A stretch of DNA of 7,349 bases, taken from assembly GCA_015265235.1 (NCBI GenBank), contig JABZYJ010000096.1, forward strand, positions 1 to 7,349. Direction: 5' to 3'. Below the pieces are notes generated by a model. It was not told where the DNA came from and made no database searches. It saw only the letters and a list, made by a program, of their open reading frames with translations. Below, in pieces: positions 1 through 5,664 of the stretch (within the stretch, counting starts at the first letter, position 1; each line of letters begins with the position of its first letter). The DNA comes from Selenomonas sp. (GTDB taxonomy: Bacteria; Bacillota; Negativicutes; Selenomonadales; Selenomonadaceae). The translations under genes were made by a program, and so were the position numbers.

Positions 1-26
1 ATCAATAGGTGTGGCCTATCAATAGG
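1..26. repeat. Short direct/inverted repeat cluster upstream of mod
   Basis: The nine bases ATCAATAGG occur at 1-9 and again at 18-26. Between them CCTAT (15-19) is the reverse complement of ATAGG at both 5-9 and 22-26, so the middle arm can pair with either flank. The cluster lies about 30 bases before the mod -10 element. It could be an operator, or the tail of something outside the window. It is short enough to be chance, and the left edge is cut off. Confidence 0.25.
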
Positions 27-57
27 AGGTAAAGGATCGATGGATGGTGGGCAAATA

Positions 58-66
58 TGATATAAT
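58..66 (+). promoter_or_regulatory. Extended -10 promoter for mod
   Basis: TGATATAAT matches an extended -10 element (TG-N-TATAAT), with the hexamer at 61-66. No good -35 hexamer is found 16-18 bases upstream, which is typical of extended -10 promoters. The predicted transcript starts near 73 and gives a leader of about 42 bases before the mod start. The 13 bases at 55-67 are identical to the core promoter of the minus-strand toxin candidate (2432-2444). Confidence 0.5.
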
Positions 67-114
67 GTGATATGAATATGAGCGGAATCATGCAGGAGAA
101 TAGGAGATCATGCG

Positions 115-2007
115 ATGGAGCGGATGAAGATGCACAGCAGGGATAATGTGGCGGCGAATGTGGAGGCGGTGGGGCGGCTGTTCCCGAATGCGCTGACGGA
201 GGTCATGCGGGATGGGAAGGCCGTGCCGGCGATTGACTTTGATGTGCTGCGGCAGGAGCTCTCGCGTGAGATCGTGGAGGGGCGTGAGGAGCGCTATGCG
301 TTCACATGGCCGGACAAGCGGCAGGCGATTCTCGCGGCGAATGCGCCGGTCGCGATGGCACTGCGCCCCGTCGTGGCGGACAGCGTGGGGCGCGACGGCA
401 CGCCGGGCGCGTTCGACAGTGAGAATCTCTACATCGAGGGGGACAATCTCGATGTGCTGAAGCTGCTGCAGGAGACCTATCTCGGTAAGGTGAAGATGAT
501 CTATATCGACCCGCCGTACAATACGGGATCGGACGCCTTTGTGTACGATGATGATTTTGCGATGGAGAGTGGGGAGTTCGTTGCGGCGAATGCTCCCTAT
601 GATGAGCATGGGAATGTGGTCTATGATTTCAAAAAGAATCTGGACAGCAACGGGCGCTTTCACACGGACTGGCTGAATATGATCTACCCGCGCCTCAGGG
701 TGGCGAAGTCGTTGCTTGCAGATGATGGGGTTGTTTTTATATCCGTTGACTATAATGAGAATTTCAATATGCGAAAAGTCGCAGATGAAATATTGGGAGC
801 ACAGGCATTTATTGGTGAAATTTATTGGGAATCGAAAACAAAATCGCAGAATACCAAAACGGCGTATAACAAATTACAGCCAAAGGCAGAAATGATTTTA
901 GTCTATGCGAAGGATCGTCAGCGACGATTCCGCTTGATTGAAAAAGGGGTAAAGGAGTATCCTTTCTCTGATGAGCGAGGTGTGTATCGTGAGTATCCTG
1001 TTGAGGTGATGAACGCATCGGGAGTACGCGGCAGGGAGTCGATGATTTATGAAATCAGCGACACAGTTTCCACTGTTTTCCCGCCAGCGGGAAAACAGTG
1101 GAAACTTGGGCAAGCCCAAGTTGCCACTTACTTAAAAAATGGGGATCTCTTTATTCGTGATGGAAAACCCATCATAAAGATGCGTCCAGATGGAGAGCGA
1201 AATGAGACAACCGAACCATTTTGGGGGTTCTTTGATAAGTCAATGGGGACGGCGGAGAGTGCGAAGAAGGAACTTAGTGAACTAATTGAAAATCATGGAT
1301 TTGAAACAGTAAAGCCCGTTGAAATTATCAAACGACTGTGTTTTCATGCAACAGATAAAGACGCCATAATCCTCGACTTCTTCTCTGGCTCTGCCACAAC
1401 CGCCCATGCCGTAATGCAGCTAAATGCCGAGGACGGTGGTCATCGGAAGTTCATTATGGTGCAGCTGCCTGAAGTAACGGACGAGAAGAGCGAGGCGTAT
1501 CGCGCGGGCTATGAGAATATCTGTGAGATCGGCAAGGAGCGCATTCGCCGCGCGGGGGCGAAGATCGCAGCGACGGCGGGGGAGAAGGCGGCAGGGCTTG
1601 ACCTCGGGTTTCGCTGTCTGCGGCTCGATACGAGCAATATGACCGATGTCTACTATGCACCCGATGCGGTGACGCAGGACGGGCTTTTCGCGCAGGTGGA
1701 CAATGTGAAGGCGGATCGCACGCCGGAGGATCTGCTCGTTCAGACGATGCTCGATCTCGGCATCCTGCTTTCGTCGTCGATTGTGGTGGAGGAGGTCGCG
1801 GGCCGGCGCGTCTTTAACGTGGCGGACGGTTTTCTCCTCGCGTGTTTCGACCGTGATGTGACGGATGAGGTGGTGACGGCCATCGCCAAGCGAAGGCCCT
1901 ACTATGCGGTGTTCCGTGATGCCTCGATGGCGGACGACTCTGCGCTGACGAATTTCGACCAGCTCTTTGCGGCCTATAGCCCTGCGACGGTGCGGCGGGT
2001 GCTCTGA
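115..2007 (+). CDS. mod: Type III restriction-modification methyltransferase (Mod), N6-adenine specific
   Basis: This is the modification and specificity subunit. It transfers a methyl group from S-adenosylmethionine to adenine in the recognition site and also recruits Res. Visible motifs are the catalytic DPPYN at residues 132-136 and the cofactor-binding DFFSGSATTAHAV at about 421-433. DPPY preceding the FxG-type motif is the beta-class order typical of type III Mod. Conserved blocks around W-x-N-M-I-YPRL, DGVVFISVDYNE and the C-terminal DNVKADRTPEDLL (near 529-541) also fit the family. At 630 residues it is close to full size. The ATG at 115 follows AGGAG (102-106) at good spacing; the frame is open back to 82 but has no earlier ATG. 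Residues from about 203 to 418, between the two motifs, form the expected target recognition region, are AT-rich, and contain two overlapping palindromes. No simple-sequence phase-variation tract is visible. Confidence 0.95.
   Translation: MERMKMHSRDNVAANVEAVGRLFPNALTEVMRDGKAVPAIDFDVLRQELSREIVEGREERYAFTWPDKRQAILAANAPVAMALRPVVADSVGRDGTPGAFDSENLYIEGDNLDVLKLLQETYLGKVKMIYIDPPYNTGSDAFVYDDDFAMESGEFVAANAPYDEHGNVVYDFKKNLDSNGRFHTDWLNMIYPRLRVAKSLLADDGVVFISVDYNENFNMRKVADEILGAQAFIGEIYWESKTKSQNTKTAYNKLQPKAEMILVYAKDRQRRFRLIEKGVKEYPFSDERGVYREYPVEVMNASGVRGRESMIYEISDTVSTVFPPAGKQWKLGQAQVATYLKNGDLFIRDGKPIIKMRPDGERNETTEPFWGFFDKSMGTAESAKKELSELIENHGFETVKPVEIIKRLCFHATDKDAIILDFFSGSATTAHAVMQLNAEDGGHRKFIMVQLPEVTDEKSEAYRAGYENICEIGKERIRRAGAKIAATAGEKAAGLDLGFRCLRLDTSNMTDVYYAPDAVTQDGLFAQVDNVKADRTPEDLLVQTMLDLGILLSSSIVVEEVAGRRVFNVADGFLLACFDRDVTDEVVTAIAKRRPYYAVFRDASMADDSALTNFDQLFAAYSPATVRRVL
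1065..1106. repeat. Perfect 20-bp inverted repeat with 2-base loop inside mod
   Basis: The left arm 1065-1084 (begins AGTTTCCACTG, ends CCCGC) is the exact reverse complement of the right arm 1087-1106, separated only by CA at 1085-1086. It is fully coding and translates to residues 317-331 or so, spanning VSTVFPPAGKQWKL. The PP-x-GK-x-W part resembles a motif common in Mod target recognition regions, so the palindrome appears to be built into native coding sequence rather than into a dispensable insert. Confidence 0.9.
1097..1128. repeat. Second inverted repeat, sharing an arm with the first
   Basis: Arms 1097-1111 and 1114-1128 pair over 15 positions with one mismatch (A1102 against G1123) around an AA loop; the core is AACTTGGGC/GCCCAAGTT. 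Its left arm overlaps the right arm of the preceding palindrome by ten bases (1097-1106), so the two hairpins cannot form at once. The outer arms AGTTTCCACT (1065-1074) and AGTTGCCACT (1119-1128) are direct repeats, with one difference, exactly 54 bases (18 codons) apart. Confidence 0.85.
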
Positions 2008-2038
2008 GCTGTTGGTTTGAACTATTGAAATAGGCAAG

Positions 2039-2067
2039 AAGGCGAAATAGCAGCGCAGAAGACGTAT
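2039..2067 (+). repeat. 29-base direct repeat, copy 1
   Basis: It starts AAGGCGAAATAGCAG and matches 2123-2151 at all but three of 29 positions (84-base offset). Sixteen bases after its end lies TTGTAA (2084-2089), and 17 bases further ATAAAA (2107-2112). These are exactly where copy 2 has TTGACG and TATAAT, so copy 1 may mark a decayed second promoter. Sequence between box and promoter is otherwise not conserved. Confidence 0.75.
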
Positions 2068-2122
2068 TTGCTCGAATCAGTCTTTGTAAATTCGGTGAAT
2101 AATAGGATAAAATTTGTGCAAA

Positions 2123-2151
2123 AAGGCGAAATAGCAGGTCAGAAGACGAAT
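2123..2151 (+). repeat. 29-base direct repeat, copy 2, upstream of the antisense promoter
   Basis: This is the second copy of the 2039-2067 repeat, differing in the two bases at 2138-2139 and one at 2149. It ends 16 bases before the -35 hexamer of the antisense RNA promoter, a position suited to a regulator or upstream-activating site. A binding role is inferred from position only. Confidence 0.75.
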
Positions 2152-2167
2152 CTCTGCATTTTTTTCG

Positions 2168-2196
2168 TTGACGTATGGCGGTGCTTTGCATATAAT
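2168..2196 (+). promoter_or_regulatory. Strong sigma-A promoter for the antisense RNA
   Basis: TTGACG (2168-2173), a 17-base spacer and TATAAT (2191-2196) differ from consensus by one base. Predicted start is near 2203. The only coding frame downstream that could use it, res, lies beyond two plus-strand terminators, so it most likely serves a short untranslated RNA. Confidence 0.8.
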
Positions 2197-2234
2197 AGAA
2201 ATAGAAGGGGCACTATCGGTAAACGGTCAGCCCC
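2197..2234 (-). terminator. Minus-strand terminator for the toxin transcript
   Basis: GGGGC (2207-2211) and GCCCC (2230-2234) form a 5-bp GC stem. Read on the minus strand it is followed by TTCTATTTCT (2206 down to 2197). The stem is short with a large loop, so this is a modest terminator, but it is suitably placed to end a transcript from the minus-strand promoter at 2433-2441. In the plus-strand RNA the same bases would form a 5' hairpin. Confidence 0.4.
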
Positions 2235-2296
2235 ACTAAATTCCGATTGAGATAAGATCCCCGCCTGAAGTTAGCAGCTACGAGGCGGGGTTTCTT
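2203..2296 (+). ncRNA. Candidate antisense antitoxin RNA of a type I toxin-antitoxin pair
   Basis: A transcript from the near-consensus promoter at 2168-2196 would run about 94 bases to the terminator at 2259-2296, with hairpins at both ends and no plausible plus-strand coding frame. It is fully complementary to the 3' part of the minus-strand transcript carrying the hydrophobic micro-ORF, and its last bases reach the toxin stop codon (2295-2297). Convergent RNAs overlapping at the 3' end of a small hydrophobic toxin are the layout of the TxpA/RatA, BsrG/SR4 and Fst/RNAII families. Promoter and terminator are seen directly; the antitoxin role is inferred. Confidence 0.6.
2259..2296 (+). terminator. 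Rho-independent terminator of the antisense RNA
   Basis: CCCCGCCT (2259-2266) pairs exactly with AGGCGGGG (2283-2290). The loop has an inner TAGC-A-GCTA stem (2272-2280), and TTTCTT (2291-2296) follows on the plus strand. On the minus strand the same stem is followed by ATCTTATCT, a poorer tract, so it may act weakly in both directions. Confidence 0.7.
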
Positions 2297-2363
2297 ATGC
2301 CTTCGATATTACGATGCAGATCGTAACGAGGAATACCAGCGAAAGAAATTCGTATGGTCCCAT
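2295..2363 (-). CDS. Putative holin-like type I toxin, small hydrophobic peptide
   Basis: This is a 22-codon minus-strand gene. The peptide begins MGPYEF, continues with the hydrophobic stretch LSLVFLVTICIVI and ends SKA. An N-terminal YE-x-LSL block, a single short membrane segment and a lysine near the end match small holin-like type I toxins of Firmicutes, which insert in the membrane when over-produced. I chose the ATG at 2363-2361 because AAGGGGG (2371-2377) is about 7 bases away; the in-frame ATG at 2369-2367 (adding MP) is only one base from it. The gene has its own extended -10 promoter, a hairpin masking its ribosome binding site and a convergent antisense RNA over its 3' end. It is shorter than many family members, and recognition rests on pattern and context. 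The alternative is a chance hydrophobic frame. Confidence 0.65.
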   Translation of the reverse strand: MGPYEFLSLVFLVTICIVISKA

Positions 2364-2370
2364 AGGCATA

Positions 2371-2391
2371 CCCCCTTTATGATACAGGGGG
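2371..2391 (-). promoter_or_regulatory. Hairpin sequestering the toxin ribosome binding site
   Basis: In the minus-strand transcript CCCCCT (2391-2386) can pair with AGGGGG (2376-2371) across a 9-base loop. The second arm is the Shine-Dalgarno sequence of the toxin gene. Pairing would hold translation down, a control commonly seen in type I toxin mRNAs. Confidence 0.55.
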
Positions 2392-2432
2392 CTGAGAACG
2401 ACCGCCTACCATTTGTGATAGCGCCTAGACTC

Positions 2433-2441
2433 ATTATATCA
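2433..2441 (-). promoter_or_regulatory. Extended -10 promoter of the toxin gene
   Basis: On the minus strand TGATATAAT (2441 to 2433) is an extended -10 element with a perfect hexamer at 2438-2433; no good -35 is seen. The predicted start is near 2426, giving a leader of about 63 bases before the chosen toxin ATG. The 13-base core is identical to that of the mod promoter at 55-67. Confidence 0.55.
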
Positions 2442-2446
2442 TATCT

Positions 2447-2469
2447 GGCAGTGCGGGACTGCCTTTTTT
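2447..2469 (+). terminator. Rho-independent terminator just upstream of res
   Basis: GGCAGT (2447-2452) and ACTGCC (2458-2463) form a 6-bp stem with a GCGGG loop, followed directly by six T residues (2464-2469). It would stop plus-strand transcription from mod and from the antisense promoter 46 bases before the res start. It also overlaps the upstream region of the divergent toxin promoter. Confidence 0.7.
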
Positions 2470-2514
2470 ATTGCGATGCTGCGGAAAATCTTCACTTGGC
2501 AAGGATGATCTCTG

Positions 2515-5500
2515 ATGAAGTTTCACTTTACGGTGCAGCCGTACCAGACGGATGCGGTGGAGACGGTTGTGCGTGTGTTCGAGGGGCAGCCGTTCGCCGC
2601 GCGTACGACGTATCTGCGCGATGTGGGGACGCGCGTGGCGCAGCAGGGGAATTTGCTGCCCGTGCAGGAGAGCTATACGAATGTGCCGCTTCTCACGGCG
2701 GAGGCGGACGATGGCTTTCGGAATGAAACGCTGCATCTGACGAAGGCGCAGCTGCTCGCGAATATCCGCAGTGTGCAGAGCGCACGCAATCTCCATCTGT
2801 CTGATACGATCTCTGCACCGCTCGGCGCGTGTGCGCTCGATGTGGAGATGGAGACGGGGACGGGCAAGACGTATGTCTATATCAAGACGATGTTCGAGCT
2901 GAATCGTCGCTATGGCTGGAGCAAGTTCATCGTGGTGGTGCCGAGTATCGCGATCCGCGAGGGCGTAAGGAAGTCCTTTGAGATGACGGCGGAGCATTTC
3001 ATGGCGCACTACGGGCGGAAGGCGCTGTTCTTCGTCTACAGCAGTGCGAATCTGAACCAGCTGGACGCGTTCTCTGCTGATGCGGGGCTTTCGGTGATGA
3101 TCATCAATACGCAGGCGTTCGCTGCCTCGCTGAACGAGGAGAAGTCGGTCGAGGGGCGCGGCGGGAACAAGGAGGCGCGCATCATCTACTCGAAGCGCGA
3201 TGCGTTCGGCTCGCGCCGTCCGATCGATGTGATTGCGGCGAACCGTCCGATCCTCATTCTCGATGAGCCGCAAAAGATGGGAAAGAAGGGCTCGGTGACG
3301 CAGAAGGCGCTAGCGCAGTTCGCTCCCCTCTTTACGCTGAACTATTCGGCGACGCACGCGGAGCGTCACAATCTCGTCTATGTGTTGGATGCGGTGGACG
3401 CCTACAATGCACGCCTCGTGAAGAAGATCGAGGTGAAGGGGTTCGAGGTGAAGAATCTGCCGGGGACGGGGCGCTATCTCTATCTCGCGGAGATTGTGCT
3501 CTCGCCGAAGGTGCCGCCGCGGGCGCGGATCGAGTTCGAGGTGGCGCAAAAGGGCGGGGTGAAGCGCGCGCTGCGTATTGTCTCTGTGGGGGATAATCTC
3601 TGTCATCTCTCGGGCGGGATGGCGCAGTATGAGGGCTATGTGGTGGAGCATATCGACGCTGCGGCGGGGACGGTGCTTTTCCTGAACGGGACGGTGCTCC
3701 ACACGGGGGATGTAGAGGGAGATGTGTCGGAGGCGGATCTCCGACGCGTGCAGATCCGAGAGACGATTGTTTCGCATTTTGAGAAGGAGCAGCGGCTTTT
3801 CGCGCGCGGGATCAAGACGCTCTCGCTGTTCTTCATCGATGAGGTGGCGAAGTACCGGCAGTATGATGCGGACGGGAATGCCGTGCTCGGGGAATATGGG
3901 CGGATCTTCGAGGAGGAGTACCGTGCGGTGATGAATGAGCGGCGCGATCTCTTTGACCCTGCGTATATGAAGTATCTGGACGATGTGCCCGCGGAGAAGG
4001 TGCACGCGGGGTATTTCAGTATTGATAAGAAGACGGGGCGCGAGGTGGACAGCAGTCTGAGGCGCGGCTCGGATCTGTCGGATGATATTTCGGCGTATGA
4101 TCTGATCCTGAAGGATAAGGAGCGGCTGCTGTCCTTTGATGAGCCAACGCGCGTGATTTTCTCCCACTCGGCACTGCGTGAGGGCTGGGACAATCCGAAT
4201 GTGTTCCAGATCTGTACGCTCAAGCACGCGGCGAGTGTGACGGCGAAGCGGCAGGAGGTGGGCAGAGGGCTGCGCCTCGCGGTCGATCAGACGGGTCAGC
4301 GAATGGATCGGACGGTGCTGGGCGATGTGGTGCATGAGGTGAATGTGCTGACGGTGATTGCGAGCGAGAGCTATGCGGGATTCGTCGGCGATCTGCAAAA
4401 GCAGATGGAGGCGGAGCTGTACGAGCGTCCGAAGGCGGCGACGGAGACCTACTTTGCCGGAAAGACGGTGAAGACAGCGGATGGTTCTGTGGTTCAGCTT
4501 GATAAAACGCAGGCGCGTGCCATTTATAAATATCTCCTGCGCCATGACTACATCGACGATGATGACCATGTGACGGAGGACTATCGCACGGCACTTGCGG
4601 CGGGGACGCTCGCGCCTCTGCCCGAGGCGCTCGAGCCGATGACGGCAGGCGTGCACACGCTTGTGCAGGCGATCTATGATGAGCGTGTGCTGCGCACGAT
4701 GATTTCGGATGCGGGGGCGACGAAGACGCCGGAGAATCCGCTGAATGATCGGTTTTATCGGAAGGAGTTTCAGGCGCTCTGGAAGAGGATCAATCACAAG
4801 TACGCCTATACGGTTTCTTTTGACTCGCGCGAGCTGGTGCGGGCGGCGATCGACCATATCAATGCCGAGCTGCGTGTCAGCCGTCTCCAGTATACGATTA
4901 CCTATGGCGGGCAGCAGACGGATCTGGATGCGCAGATGGTGGCGGATGGTACGAGTTTTAGCTATGGCAAGAGTCGGACGCGTACGCTGAAACGTGCCCA
5001 AGGGGCAACGGTGACGTATGATCTCATCGGACGGGTCGCGGCGGGGACGACGCTCACGCGGCGGACGACGGCGGAGATCCTGCGGGGGATTAAGGCTGAG
5101 GTGTTCGCGGGCTATCGCTATAATCCCGAGGAGTTTATCCGCACGGTGACGCGGCTCATCCTCGAGCAGAAGGCGACGACGGTCATCGACCACATTACGT
5201 ACAATATGGGGGCGGGCAGCTATGATTCAAGTATTTTTATGACGGAGCGGCGCCCGCTCGTGGAGGCATACGAGGCGAAGCGCGCGATTCAGAAGTATCT
5301 CTTTCCCGATGGACAGGTGGAGAAGCGGTTCGCCGAGGCGATGGACGGGCAGGAGGAGGTGCTCTGCTATGCGAAGCTCCCGCGTGGGTTCAAGATCCCA
5401 ACGCCGGTCGGGAACTATGCGCCGGACTGGGCAATCGTCTTTCATGAGGGAACGGTGAAGCATATCTATTTCGTCGCAGAGACGAAGGGCTCTCTCTCTA

Positions 5501-5631
5501 CACTGCAGCAGCGTCCCATCGAGCAGGCAAAGATCGCCTGCGCCAAGCGGCTCTTTGAAAAGCTGAACGACGTCGTGGTCTATGAATGCGTGGACGATTT
5601 CAGAACCCTCATGAATCGCGTGATGCGGTGA
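2515..5631 (+). CDS. res: Type III restriction endonuclease subunit (Res), superfamily 2 helicase
   Basis: Res forms a complex with Mod. It uses ATP hydrolysis to communicate between two unmethylated, oppositely oriented sites and cuts DNA about 25-27 bases from one of them. The N-terminus FTVQPYQTDAV fits the family. Helicase motifs are Walker A METGTGKT at 112-119, motif II DEPQ at 250-253, SATH at 278-281, EGWDNPN near 556-562 and the arginine-finger motif RQEVGRGLR at 579-587. The C-terminal nuclease is visible as PD (970-971) followed by ETK (989-991), a PD-(D/E)XK site. At 1038 residues it is full length with every core motif intact, so the enzyme is probably active. The ATG at 2515 has AAGGA (2501-2505) nine bases upstream. 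A terminator lies just before it and no strong promoter of its own is evident; a weak candidate is TTGTGA (2413-2418) with TATATC (2435-2440). Confidence 0.95.
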   Translation: MKFHFTVQPYQTDAVETVVRVFEGQPFAARTTYLRDVGTRVAQQGNLLPVQESYTNVPLLTAEADDGFRNETLHLTKAQLLANIRSVQSARNLHLSDTISAPLGACALDVEMETGTGKTYVYIKTMFELNRRYGWSKFIVVVPSIAIREGVRKSFEMTAEHFMAHYGRKALFFVYSSANLNQLDAFSADAGLSVMIINTQAFAASLNEEKSVEGRGGNKEARIIYSKRDAFGSRRPIDVIAANRPILILDEPQKMGKKGSVTQKALAQFAPLFTLNYSATHAERHNLVYVLDAVDAYNARLVKKIEVKGFEVKNLPGTGRYLYLAEIVLSPKVPPRARIEFEVAQKGGVKRALRIVSVGDNLCHLSGGMAQYEGYVVEHIDAAAGTVLFLNGTVLHTGDVEGDVSEADLRRVQIRETIVSHFEKEQRLFARGIKTLSLFFIDEVAKYRQYDADGNAVLGEYGRIFEEEYRAVMNERRDLFDPAYMKYLDDVPAEKVHAGYFSIDKKTGREVDSSLRRGSDLSDDISAYDLILKDKERLLSFDEPTRVIFSHSALREGWDNPNVFQICTLKHAASVTAKRQEVGRGLRLAVDQTGQRMDRTVLGDVVHEVNVLTVIASESYAGFVGDLQKQMEAELYERPKAATETYFAGKTVKTADGSVVQLDKTQARAIYKYLLRHDYIDDDDHVTEDYRTALAAGTLAPLPEALEPMTAGVHTLVQAIYDERVLRTMISDAGATKTPENPLNDRFYRKEFQALWKRINHKYAYTVSFDSRELVRAAIDHINAELRVSRLQYTITYGGQQTDLDAQMVADGTSFSYGKSRTRTLKRAQGATVTYDLIGRVAAGTTLTRRTTAEILRGIKAEVFAGYRYNPEEFIRTVTRLILEQKATTVIDHITYNMGAGSYDSSIFMTERRPLVEAYEAKRAIQKYLFPDGQVEKRFAEAMDGQEEVLCYAKLPRGFKIPTPVGNYAPDWAIVFHEGTVKHIYFVAETKGSLSTLQQRPIEQAKIACAKRLFEKLNDVVVYECVDDFRTLMNRVMR

Positions 5632-5664
5632 GGGAGGGTGTGATTCCTTAAAGGAGGCCATACG

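Larger units (their letters stand above)
720..1375 (+). other. AT-rich target-recognition segment of mod, probable exchanged module
   Basis: Base composition changes sharply inside mod. By hand count, 781-900 has 43 G/C of 120 (36%), against 47 of 60 at 361-420 and 36 of 60 at 1741-1800. Codon choice shifts too, with more TTT, ATA, AAA and TTA. The segment lies between the catalytic DPPY and cofactor motifs, where type III Mod proteins carry their target recognition domain, a part known to be swapped between alleles. I infer a domain acquired from a more AT-rich source. The edges are approximate. Confidence 0.6.
2008..2514. other. mod-res intergenic region holding a toxin-antitoxin candidate
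   Basis: Type III mod and res genes are usually adjacent, so 507 bases here is unusual. In order the region holds four copies of GAAATAG (2027-2033, 2044-2050, 2128-2134, 2198-2204), two of them within a 29-base direct repeat. These are followed by a plus-strand promoter with a short terminated RNA, a minus-strand hydrophobic micro-ORF with its own promoter, and a plus-strand terminator ending at 2469. No clear terminator follows mod directly; a 5-bp inverted repeat at 2022-2033 is too weak to count. Confidence 0.7.

Noticed and set aside
72..146. 24-codon ORF starting at 72 and overlapping the mod start
   Set aside because: It begins at the expected transcription start with no ribosome binding site; mod has a good one in its own frame.
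115..2007. Phase variation of mod through simple-sequence repeats
   Set aside because: No tandem short repeats or long homopolymers occur in the gene or leader; the longest run noticed is a six-A tract near 1134.
2068..2250. 60-codon plus-strand frame in the mod-res spacer
   Set aside because: It spans a direct repeat and a promoter and lacks a ribosome binding site; the region is better explained by the antisense RNA unit.
2380..2420. CTGAGA preceded by GGGGG, resembling the start of a TPP riboswitch on the plus strand
   Set aside because: The second conserved half (CTGATCTGG...CCAGCG-type) is missing, no thiamine gene follows, and the G run is better explained as an arm of the toxin-mRNA hairpin on the other strand.
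2379..2726. 115-codon plus-strand frame overlapping the start of res
   Set aside because: It runs across a terminator and into res in another frame, has no ribosome binding site and shows no family signature.
3726..3745. 7-bp inverted repeat GTCGGAG/CTCCGAC inside res
   Set aside because: Short stem in GC-rich coding DNA, no T tract and no supporting context; within chance expectation over 3 kb.
3310..5193. Very long minus-strand open frame (627 codons) opposite res
   Set aside because: The product is rich in Arg, His, Leu and Ile with no recognisable domain. Res on the plus strand has all helicase and nuclease motifs, so this is a codon-bias shadow, as are the minus-strand frames at 2434-3273 and 5227-6294.
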